Assembly (NCBI GenBank): GCA_964399195.1 | Contig: CAYNPY010000102.1 | Coordinates: forward strand, 1 to 11,868 | Length of the DNA stretch: 11,868 nucleotides | Direction: 5' to 3' | Source: CAINDZ01 sp964399195 | GTDB lineage: Bacteria > Krumholzibacteriota > Krumholzibacteriia > LZORAL124-64-63 | Shown: piece by piece, positions 6,071 to 11,868 of the stretch | Layout: every line of letters begins with the position of its first letter | Position numbering within the stretch: the first letter of the stretch is position 1 | Translations under genes and position numbers: made by a program | Notes under the pieces: generated by a model | The model's database searches: none | Seen by the model: the letters and a program-made list of their open reading frames with translations, nothing else | What the model was told of the DNA's origin: nothing

Positions 6071-8046
6071 CGCATTCGGCGGCAGGCGGCGGGGCGCGGG
6101 CGCGACTGCGCGGCGCCGGCGCGCGGCTGCTGCGCGACGAGGGCCGTCTGACGGCCTTCGTGCGCGCCCACCGGCTGCTGTTCACGCTGCTGTTCTTCGG
6201 GGTGCTCTCGGCCGTCTCGGTGACGGCGTCGTTCGTCCTGCGCTTCGTCGTCTTCGAGTCCGTGCTGCCGGCCGTCCTGGCGCAGTGGCAGATGTGGTGG
6301 CTGGCGATGCTGCTGGTCACCGTCCCGCTGCGCCTGTTGTTCTTCTGGCTGACGGGCGTCCACCGCCAGTCCTGGCGCTTCGCCTCCATCGAGGACCTGC
6401 CGCCGCTGGTGTTCAGCGTGTTCTCGAGCAGCGCGCTGATCATCGTCGCGCTGTGGGCGTTCTGGCGGCGGCCCGGCGGCTTCCCGCTCTCGACCCTCGC
6501 CATCGACATGGTGCTGTGCCTGGGCCTGGTCTCGGCCGGGCGCTTCGCCTACCGCCTGATCGGCGGCCCGGCCGACCACCTGGGCAACCGCGCGCCGCGG
6601 CGCCGCGCGCTGGTCATCGGCGCCGGCAACGCCGGGGCGCTGACCATCGAGGCCATGCAGTCGCCGCGCCTGGGCGGCTTCAAGCCGGTGGCCATCGTCG
6701 ACGACAACGCCGGCGCGCGCGGCATGCGCATCCGCGGCGTGCCGGTGCTGGGCGGCATCGACGAGATCGCGGACGTGGCCCGCCGCGTGCAGGCCGAGGT
6801 GCTGGTGCTGGCCATCCCCTCGGCCACGACCACACAGATGTACCGCATCCTGGGGCTCTGCCAGGAGACCGGCCTGCCGCTCAAGTCGGTGCCCAGCTTC
6901 TGGGAGATCATGGAGAGCGACACGCCGGGGGTCAGGCGGGTGGAGGACTTCTCGACCACCAGCCTGCTGAACCGGCGCCCCATCGTGGGTGACCAGGCCG
7001 TGATCGGCGAGCTGCTGCGCGGCCGGCGCGTGCTGGTGACCGGCGCGGCGGGCTCCATCGGCTCGGAGCTGTGCCGCCAGGTCGAGGCCGGCGGCGCCGC
7101 CTACCTGGCCTGCCTGGACAAGGACGAGAACGGGCTGTTCCGGATCGAACGCGAGTTGAAGGACGGCGGCGCCCGCGCCGAACTGGAGTTCCTGCTCGGC
7201 GACATGCGCGACGAGGCGCGGCTGGAGCGGTTCTTCGCGCAGACGCGCCCGGAGATCGTCTTCCACGCCGCGGCCTACAAGCACGTCCCGATCCTGCAGT
7301 TCCATCCCGAGGAGGCGGTGCTCAACAACGTGCTGGGCACGCGCCAGCTGGCCGAGGCCGCGATCCGCCACGGCGTGGCGCGCTTCGTCATGATCTCCAC
7401 CGACAAGGCCGTGCGCCCGACCAACGTCATGGGCGCCACCAAGCAGGTGGCCGAGAAGCTGGTGCTGGCCCGCCAGGAGCAGGCGCAGGGAACCACGCGG
7501 TTCTCGATCATCCGCTTCGGCAACGTGCTGGGCTCGGCCGGCAGCGTGGTGGAGATGTTCACCAAGCAGATCGCCCAGGGCGGGCCCGTCACCGTCACCG
7601 ACCCGACGATGGAGCGCTTCTTCATGACCATCGCCGAGGCCGTGCAGCTGGTGCTGTTCGCCGCCGCGATGGGGCAGGGGGGCGACGTCTTCATCCTGGA
7701 CATGGGCAAGCCGGTGAAGATCGACGACCTGGCGCGCCGCATGATCCGCCTGTCGGGCCTGACCCCGGACGTCGACATCCCGGTCAAGTACATCGGCCTG
7801 CGCCCGGGCGAGAAGCTCTTCGAGGAGCTGTGGGCCGAGGGCGAACAGCCCGAGCGCACCGCGAACCCCGGCGTGCTCGCGGCGCGCCGGCAGCCCATCG
7901 ACCCGCTGGCGGTCCAGGTGGCGGCCGCGCGGCTGATCGCCGCCGCGCGCGAGGGTGACCGCGACGCGCTGTGGCGCGAGCTGCTGGGGCTGGTGCCCGA
8001 TTTCCAGGGCCCGACCGGCGAGGCCGCGCAGCGGCCGCCCGCCTAG
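6067..8046 (+). CDS. pglF: Membrane-bound NDP-sugar 4,6-dehydratase (PglF/WbpM/CapD type)
   Basis: This 659-residue protein has the long PglF/WbpM architecture. About four membrane helices (roughly 37-60, 74-96, 111-133, 143-163) precede a first Rossmann domain (VIGAGNAG, 183-190, CoA-binding-like) and then the catalytic SDR domain. The catalytic part shows the NAD loop TGAAGSIGSE (325-334), FHAAAYKHVP (399-408), ISTDKAVRPTNVMGATK (443-459) and GLRPGEKLFEELW (577-589). In the last SDR motif Met455 replaces the usual tyrosine four residues before Lys459, with Asp446-Lys447 upstream, as in the PglF/WbpM group. It should convert UDP-GlcNAc to the 4-keto-6-deoxy sugar. GTG 6067 is chosen because it overlaps the upstream stop, is in frame, and gives the expected short cytoplasmic tail; longer in-frame extensions run inside the aminotransferase gene. 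Confidence 0.92.
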   Translation: MTHSAAGGGARARLRGAGARLLRDEGRLTAFVRAHRLLFTLLFFGVLSAVSVTASFVLRFVVFESVLPAVLAQWQMWWLAMLLVTVPLRLLFFWLTGVHRQSWRFASIEDLPPLVFSVFSSSALIIVALWAFWRRPGGFPLSTLAIDMVLCLGLVSAGRFAYRLIGGPADHLGNRAPRRRALVIGAGNAGALTIEAMQSPRLGGFKPVAIVDDNAGARGMRIRGVPVLGGIDEIADVARRVQAEVLVLAIPSATTTQMYRILGLCQETGLPLKSVPSFWEIMESDTPGVRRVEDFSTTSLLNRRPIVGDQAVIGELLRGRRVLVTGAAGSIGSELCRQVEAGGAAYLACLDKDENGLFRIERELKDGGARAELEFLLGDMRDEARLERFFAQTRPEIVFHAAAYKHVPILQFHPEEAVLNNVLGTRQLAEAAIRHGVARFVMISTDKAVRPTNVMGATKQVAEKLVLARQEQAQGTTRFSIIRFGNVLGSAGSVVEMFTKQIAQGGPVTVTDPTMERFFMTIAEAVQLVLFAAAMGQGGDVFILDMGKPVKIDDLARRMIRLSGLTPDVDIPVKYIGLRPGEKLFEELWAEGEQPERTANPGVLAARRQPIDPLAVQVAAARLIAAAREGDRDALWRELLGLVPDFQGPTGEAAQRPPA

Positions 8047-8082
8047 GCGCGGCTCAACCGGGGCAGGAGGCGTCGCGGCACC

Positions 8083-9294
8083 ATGGCACGGCCACCATCA
8101 GCGCCGCTTCTGGTGCACGTCACCACGGTGCCCGATTCCCTGTGGGCCTTCTTCACCGGCCAGGCGCGCCACATGGCCGCGCAGGGACTGCGCGTGGAGG
8201 CCGTGTCGTCGCCCGGCCGCTTCCTGGACCTGTTCGCCGCCGGCGAGGGCGTGCCCGTCCACGCGGTGCCCATGGCGCGCCGGCCGCGGCCGCTGGCCGA
8301 CCTGGTGTCGCTCGTTCGGCTGGCGCGGCTGCTGCGGCGCCTGCGGCCGGACATCGTCCACGCCCACACGCCGAAGGCGGGCCTGCTGGCGATGCTGGCC
8401 GCGCGGCTGGTGGGGGTGCCGGTCCGCATCTACCACATCCACGGCCTGCCCTTCCTGACCGCGACCGGAGCGCGCCGCCGCCTGCTGCGCGCGGCCGAGC
8501 GCCTGGCCTGCGCCGCCGCCACGCGCGTGCTGTGCGTCAGCCGTTCGGTCGCCGACGAGGCGCGGCGCGAGCGCCTGTGCGGCGACAAGCCCGTGGGCGT
8601 GCCCGCTGGCGGGCTCATCAACGGCATCGACGCGGTGGGCCGCTTCTCGCCCGAGCGGGCGGGGGCCGCGGCGCGGGCGGCGTGCCGCGCGCAGTTCGGC
8701 ATCCCGGAAGAGGCGCTGGTCGTGGGCTTCGTCGGCAGGCTGGTGCGCGACAAGGGCGTCGTCGAGCTGGCGCAGGCCTGGGCCGAGTTGTCGCGCGCCG
8801 AGCCGCGGCTGCACCTGCTGGCCTGCGGCCTCGCGGAGCCCGACGACCCGGTGCCGCCCGCGGTGCTGGCGTCGCTGCGCGCGGACCCGCGCGTGCACCT
8901 GGCGGGCGAGGTGCTCGATCTGCCGCCCTGCTACGCGGCGATGGACGTGCTGGCACTGCCGACGTACCGCGAGGGCTTCCCGCTGGTGCCGATGGAGGCC
9001 GCCGCGATGGGGCTGCCGGTCGTGGCGACGCGCGTGCCGGGCTGCGTCGACGCGGTGGTCGACGGCGTCACCGGGACGCTGGTCACAGCCGGCGATGCGG
9101 CGGGTCTGGCCGCGGCGCTGGACCGCTACCTGCGCGATCCCGCGCTGCGCGCCGGGCACGGCGCCGCGGGCCGCGCGCGCGTGCTGGCCGCGTTCCGCCA
9201 GGAGACGGTGTGGGCGGCGCTGCTGGCCGAGTACCGCCAGCTGCTGGCGGCGAGCGGGCGGCCCTGGCGCGAAGGCGGTTCGGACGCGGGCTAG
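8083..9294 (+). CDS. GT4-family glycosyltransferase (GT-B fold)
   Basis: This 403-residue glycosyltransferase probably adds the next sugar to the lipid-linked acceptor made by the PglC-like enzyme. The N-terminal half has the acceptor domain (PDIVHAHTPKAGLLAMLAARLVGVPVRIYHIHGLPF, about 89-124; no signal peptide). The C-terminal half has VGFVGRLVRDKGVVEL (213-229), the retaining GT-B E-x7-E signature at Glu297 and Glu305 in EGFPLVPMEAAAMGLPVVAT, and GCVDAVVDGVTGTLV. The layout resembles PglA, which adds GalNAc to diNAcBac, but many GT4 enzymes look alike and no sugar can be assigned. AGGAGG (8065-8070) lies 12 bases before ATG 8083, somewhat far. The gap to the dehydratase is 36 nt, so co-transcription is likely. 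Its TAG overlaps the stop of the convergent membrane gene on the palindrome CTAG. Confidence 0.9.
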   Translation: MARPPSAPLLVHVTTVPDSLWAFFTGQARHMAAQGLRVEAVSSPGRFLDLFAAGEGVPVHAVPMARRPRPLADLVSLVRLARLLRRLRPDIVHAHTPKAGLLAMLAARLVGVPVRIYHIHGLPFLTATGARRRLLRAAERLACAAATRVLCVSRSVADEARRERLCGDKPVGVPAGGLINGIDAVGRFSPERAGAAARAACRAQFGIPEEALVVGFVGRLVRDKGVVELAQAWAELSRAEPRLHLLACGLAEPDDPVPPAVLASLRADPRVHLAGEVLDLPPCYAAMDVLALPTYREGFPLVPMEAAAMGLPVVATRVPGCVDAVVDGVTGTLVTAGDAAGLAAALDRYLRDPALRAGHGAAGRARVLAAFRQETVWAALLAEYRQLLAASGRPWREGGSDAG

Positions 9295-10556
9295 CCGGCC
9301 GCGGCAGGTTCCGGCGCGTCCTCGACGCGGGCCAGCGCCGCGCCCTGGATGGCCAGGTAGATCAGCATCGGCTCCGCGTCGCCGAAGTACCAGTCGGTCA
9401 GCCCGGCCACCCAGAACCCCGCCCACACCGCGATGCCGGCCAGCACCCAGCCCGTCGCCGCCGGCCGCGCCGCGGCGCTGCCCGGCCGGCGGGCCAGCCG
9501 CCGCCAGGCCTGGCGCAGCCGCCACAGGCCCACCAGCAGGAAGCCCTGGCCCAGGAGCAGCCCCGGCACGCCCCAGATCGCCGCCATGTGCGGGATGTTG
9601 CTGTGCAGGTGGCCGAAGTAGAGACCCTGCGCGCTGGTGTAGTAGTCGGGGCTGATCTCTTCCAGGCCGCGGTCGCCCACGCCGGTCACGGGGTGGCGCA
9701 GCACCATCTCCCAGCCGCCGCGCCACATCTCCAGGCGCAGCGTCGTGTTCGGGTCGCGCAGCAGATAGTCCGGGTGCAGGCGGCCGAGCGGCCCGCTGCG
9801 CGGAAGGTTGTCGCCGGCGACGACATAACCGATGATCGCCAGCGCCGCCGCCGCCGCGAACACCGCGAACCAGCGCGGCCGCACCGCCAGCAGCAGCGCC
9901 GCCGCGCCGGCGATCAGACCCATCTGGGCGCTGCGCGTCATGATCATGACCAGCGCCAGGAGCAGCGGCACCAGCGCCGCGGCCAGCAGCGCGCGCCGGC
10001 GGCGCGGGCAGCCGGGCGCGATCAGGAAGCCGGCGGCCGTCAGCGCCGCCATCATGACCAGGACGCCGCTGGTCATCGCGTTGAAGTTGCCCTCGAGGCG
10101 CTGCCGGAACAGGCCGCCCGTGCGGATGACCAACTGCGCCTGATCGTGCAGGCAGGTCACCACGGCGCCCGCGAGCAGGAACCAGAGCATGAGCGTCCGG
10201 CGGCGCTCGGTGGTCGCGGCGGCCGCGGCCACCCACAGGGCCGCGAACAGGTAGAAGCGCCGGTAGTAGACGGCGGACTGGCCGGGATCGGTGGAGAAGG
10301 GGATCATCAGGAGCGCCCAGCCGGCCAGCAGCGCCGCGGCCAGCTCGATCCCCAGGCGCGGCGGCGCCTGCCGCCGCGCGACCCAGCGCCGGAGCAGGAC
10401 CAGGAGCGCCAGGCCCAGGGCCAGCTGGCTGACCGCGATCGACACGTAGCCGGAGGCGAGCATCAGCAGAAGGAAGGCCAGCTGCCAGTCGAGGCCGGCC
10501 CTGCGGGCGCTGACGGGTCGCCGGTCGCCGGCCTGTGCGGGGAGCTGGGGCATCAT
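9291..10556 (-). CDS. O-antigen ligase / Wzy polymerase-like membrane protein
   Basis: This 421-residue multi-pass inner-membrane protein has about ten hydrophobic segments and one larger periplasmic loop (about 250-330) carrying the Wzy_C/WaaL signature: RLEMWRGGWEMVL (274-286), HPVTGVGDRG (288-297) and HLHSNIPHMAAIWGVPGLLL (316-335). Such proteins join undecaprenyl-linked glycans, either to one another (polymerase) or to lipid A or protein (ligase); sequence alone does not separate these. Two adjacent ATGs at 10556 and 10553 are possible starts. GGAAGAG (10564-10558) is one base from the first and four from the second, so 10553 may be preferred. The open frame extends to 10682, but that stretch reads as Arg/Pro/Ala-rich noise and holds the likely promoter. 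The gene runs opposite to the flanking glycan genes. Confidence 0.86.
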   Translation of the reverse strand: MMPQLPAQAGDRRPVSARRAGLDWQLAFLLLMLASGYVSIAVSQLALGLALLVLLRRWVARRQAPPRLGIELAAALLAGWALLMIPFSTDPGQSAVYYRRFYLFAALWVAAAAATTERRRTLMLWFLLAGAVVTCLHDQAQLVIRTGGLFRQRLEGNFNAMTSGVLVMMAALTAAGFLIAPGCPRRRRALLAAALVPLLLALVMIMTRSAQMGLIAGAAALLLAVRPRWFAVFAAAAALAIIGYVVAGDNLPRSGPLGRLHPDYLLRDPNTTLRLEMWRGGWEMVLRHPVTGVGDRGLEEISPDYYTSAQGLYFGHLHSNIPHMAAIWGVPGLLLGQGFLLVGLWRLRQAWRRLARRPGSAAARPAATGWVLAGIAVWAGFWVAGLTDWYFGDAEPMLIYLAIQGAALARVEDAPEPAAAG

Positions 10557-10653
10557 GCTCTTCCGTGCCGGGCGGGTCCGCAGTGCGCCGGCGCGCGCGA
10601 GTGAGGTTCGGCGCGGCCGGCCGGGTCCTGCGCCGCGCGCCGCGGGTCGCGGG

Positions 10654-10682
10654 AGTTTAGGGGTGGTGGCGGGCGGCCGCAA
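10654..10682 (-). promoter_or_regulatory. Candidate sigma-70-type promoter for the ligase/polymerase gene
   Basis: On the minus strand, TTGCGG (10682-10677) and TAAACT (10659-10654) are separated by exactly 17 nt. They match the -35 and -10 consensus at 3/6 and 4/6. Transcription would begin near 10647, leaving a leader of about 90 nt before ATG 10556. In such GC-rich sequence the TAAACT box stands out, but the match is modest. Confidence 0.4.
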
Positions 10683-10712
10683 TCGTTAGTTTCCGCCGCG
10701 CGTGGCGCCGAC

Positions 10713-10725
10713 GGCCCCCGGGGCC
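10713..10725. repeat. 13-bp palindrome in the divergent intergenic region
   Basis: GGCCCC-C-GGGGCC is a perfect inverted repeat around a single central C. It lies in the 250-nt gap between the divergent ligase-like and flippase genes, upstream of both, about 30 nt from the candidate minus-strand promoter and about 80 nt before the flippase start. It could be a shared operator. High GC makes chance palindromes more likely, and no regulator gene is visible nearby. Confidence 0.35.
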
Positions 10726-10806
10726 GGCATTCGCAGGGGCGTGTTCGCGCGCGATCGTGTACAGTCCGGTCCGGCCTCCGCGCTGCCACCGCCACGGGAA
10801 CGGGTG

Positions 10807-11868
10807 ATGTTCAGGAATTCGCTCTGGAACGCGCTGGGACTGGTCGTGCCGTCGCTGGTGGCGCTGCCCGCGCTGGCGGTGATGGCGCGCGTCCTGGGCG
10901 TGGAGAAGTTCGGCGTCTTCATGCTGATCTTCTCCGCGCTGGGCTTCGCCGGCGTGTTCGACGGCGGCCTGGTGCGAGCGGTGATCCGCGCCGTGGCGAT
11001 GAACGGCGGCGACGAGGCCGCCAATCGGAAGGTCGTCGGCACCGCCGGCTGGATCGTGCTGGCCCTCGGCGCCCTGGTGGCCGCCCTGAGCGCGCTGCTC
11101 GCGCCGCAGCTGGTGTCGCTGCTGAAGGTCTCGGCCGCCGCCAGCGCGGACGCGGTGGCCGCGCTGCGCCTGGCCGCGGCGGTGGTCCCGGTCTACCTGC
11201 TCAGCCTGGTCTGGTTCGCCTATCTGGAGGGCAAGCAGCAGTTCCTCAGCCTGAGCGTCGTCAAGACGGTCACCGGGATCCTCCTGACCCTGCTGCCGGC
11301 CCTGGCGGTATTGGCGCGCCCGCAGCTGGACGCGGCGCTCGCGGCCCTGCTGGTGGCGCGCGTGATCACGCTCGCGGCCGCCCACCGGCCCTGCCGGGCG
11401 GGATTGGGCGCCGGCGTGTTCCAGTTCGACGGAAGGACGGCGCACGACCTCTTCCACTTCGGCGGCTGGATCGCCATCTCGAACCTGCTGGCGCCGCTGA
11501 TGGGCTACGCCGACCGCCTGCTCCTGTCCAATTACCTGGGCGCCGCGCGCGTGGCGTTCTACGCGGCGCCGGCCGAGGTCTCCGCCCGCCTGTCGGTCAT
11601 CCCGGGCGCCGTCGCGCGGACGATCTTCCCGCTCTTCAGCCAGCTGCAGGAATCGTCCGCCGGCGAGGCGCGCCGCGCGTTCCGGGGCCTCCTGGCCGTC
11701 TGCCTGGCGGTCACCGTGCCGCTGTTCGTGGGCGCGGGCTGGTTCCTCGACCGCTGGCTGGGGCCGCCGTACGGCGCCGAGTCGGCGCTGGTCCTGCGGA
11801 TCCTGCTGGTCGGCTTCGTCTTCAACGCGCTCGGGCAGGTGCCGTATTCGCGCATCCAGGCCCTTGGG
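10807..11868 (+). CDS. wzx: Wzx-type oligosaccharide flippase (3' end outside the window)
   Basis: The frame stays open from ATG 10807 to the window edge, giving 354 residues without a stop. It is a polysaccharide transporter of the Wzx/MOP superfamily, which flips undecaprenyl-diphosphate-linked oligosaccharides across the inner membrane. Evidence includes the N-terminal pattern NALGLVVPSLVALPALAVMARVLGVEKFGVF (8-38), repeated hydrophobic helices, the mid-protein motif FHFGGWIAISNLLAPLMGYADRLLLSNYLGAARVAFY (216-252) with the charged pair Asp236-Arg237, and ARTIFPLFSQLQ (270-281). Typical family members have 400-500 residues, so perhaps 60-130 are missing. GGGAA (10796-10800) lies six bases before ATG 10807; GTG 10804 directly before it is an alternative start. 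It diverges from the ligase-like gene across about 250 nt. Confidence 0.88.
   Translation, partial: MFRNSLWNALGLVVPSLVALPALAVMARVLGVEKFGVFMLIFSALGFAGVFDGGLVRAVIRAVAMNGGDEAANRKVVGTAGWIVLALGALVAALSALLAPQLVSLLKVSAAASADAVAALRLAAAVVPVYLLSLVWFAYLEGKQQFLSLSVVKTVTGILLTLLPALAVLARPQLDAALAALLVARVITLAAAHRPCRAGLGAGVFQFDGRTAHDLFHFGGWIAISNLLAPLMGYADRLLLSNYLGAARVAFYAAPAEVSARLSVIPGAVARTIFPLFSQLQESSAGEARRAFRGLLAVCLAVTVPLFVGAGWFLDRWLGPPYGAESALVLRILLVGFVFNALGQVPYSRIQALG

Larger units (their letters stand above)
10557..10806. promoter_or_regulatory. Divergent intergenic region between ligase-like and flippase genes
   Basis: This 250-nt gap must hold promoters for both divergent genes. The minus-strand candidate at 10654-10682 and the palindrome at 10713-10725 are listed separately. 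For the flippase, TACAGT (10760-10765) resembles a -10 box and sits 41 nt before the start, but no -35 is found at a proper distance. The stretch 10590-10650 is extremely GC-rich with many overlapping short inverted repeats (for example CGGCGC/GCGCCG), none convincing alone. No gene is seen here. Confidence 0.4.

Noticed and set aside
5896..7371. A 491-codon minus-strand open frame antisense to the dehydratase gene
   Set aside because: It is low in complexity (Gln/His/Arg/Ala-rich) and lies wholly inside a gene with clear SDR motifs.
8098..10236. A 712-codon open frame on the minus strand and an 877-codon one on the plus strand (7971-10604) over the glycosyltransferase and ligase-like genes
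   Set aside because: Their translations are Arg/Ala/Gly/Pro/Gln-rich with no domain motifs. They run opposite or out of frame to genes with clear catalytic motifs, as expected for stop-poor GC-rich DNA.
10557..10682. N-terminal extension of the ligase-like protein to the upstream ATG at 10682
   Set aside because: The added 42 residues are Arg/Pro/Ala-rich with no family similarity, they overlap the candidate promoter, and a ribosome site sits at the internal ATG pair.
1..11868. CRISPR arrays, tRNA or rRNA genes, insertion sequences, phage or defence genes
   Set aside because: No regularly spaced repeats, RNA-gene signatures, transposase motifs or terminal inverted repeats were seen on either strand.

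Overview
The window is a very GC-rich bacterial chromosome segment with short gaps, 4-bp start/stop overlaps and strong G/C third-position bias. The host cannot be identified from it. The secreted six-bladed propeller protein with a GEGPGD motif and the base composition suggest a Gemmatimonadota / Krumholzibacteriota / Eisenbacteria-like lineage, but that is only a weak inference.

Region 1 (1-2297, all +) holds small accessory genes. They are the last 28 codons of an unidentified protein, a DUF1330 protein, a secreted six-bladed beta-propeller protein, a DUF1801 protein with a basic N-terminal tail, and a small YkgJ-type cysteine-cluster protein. Several are chained by ATGA overlaps or 1-nt gaps. 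I see no functional link to the next region.

Region 2 (2298-2592) is a 295-nt non-coding stretch whose second half is much less GC-rich than the rest. It precedes the surface-glycan locus and probably carries its promoter and leader.

Region 3 (2593-11868) is a surface-polysaccharide or glycoconjugate locus. Its order is: a first phosphoglycosyl transferase (+), a NeuD/PglD-type acetyltransferase (-), a PglC-like phosphoglycosyl transferase (+), a DegT-family sugar aminotransferase (+), a membrane-bound PglF/WbpM-type NDP-sugar 4,6-dehydratase (+), a GT4 glycosyltransferase (+), an O-antigen ligase/polymerase-like membrane protein (-), and a Wzx-type flippase (+, running off the window).

The likely pathway is as follows. 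The dehydratase turns UDP-GlcNAc into the 4-keto-6-deoxy sugar, the aminotransferase makes the 4-amino sugar, and the acetyltransferase completes UDP-N,N'-diacetylbacillosamine or a close relative. The PglC-like enzyme loads that sugar phosphate onto undecaprenyl phosphate, the GT4 enzyme extends it, Wzx flips it, and the O-antigen ligase-like protein polymerises or ligates it. All four Pgl-type steps are present, but no PglB oligosaccharyltransferase or PglK ABC flippase is visible; the export genes are of the Wzx/Wzy kind. The strand alternation and the presence of two initiating transferases suggest a mosaic locus that may make more than one glycan.
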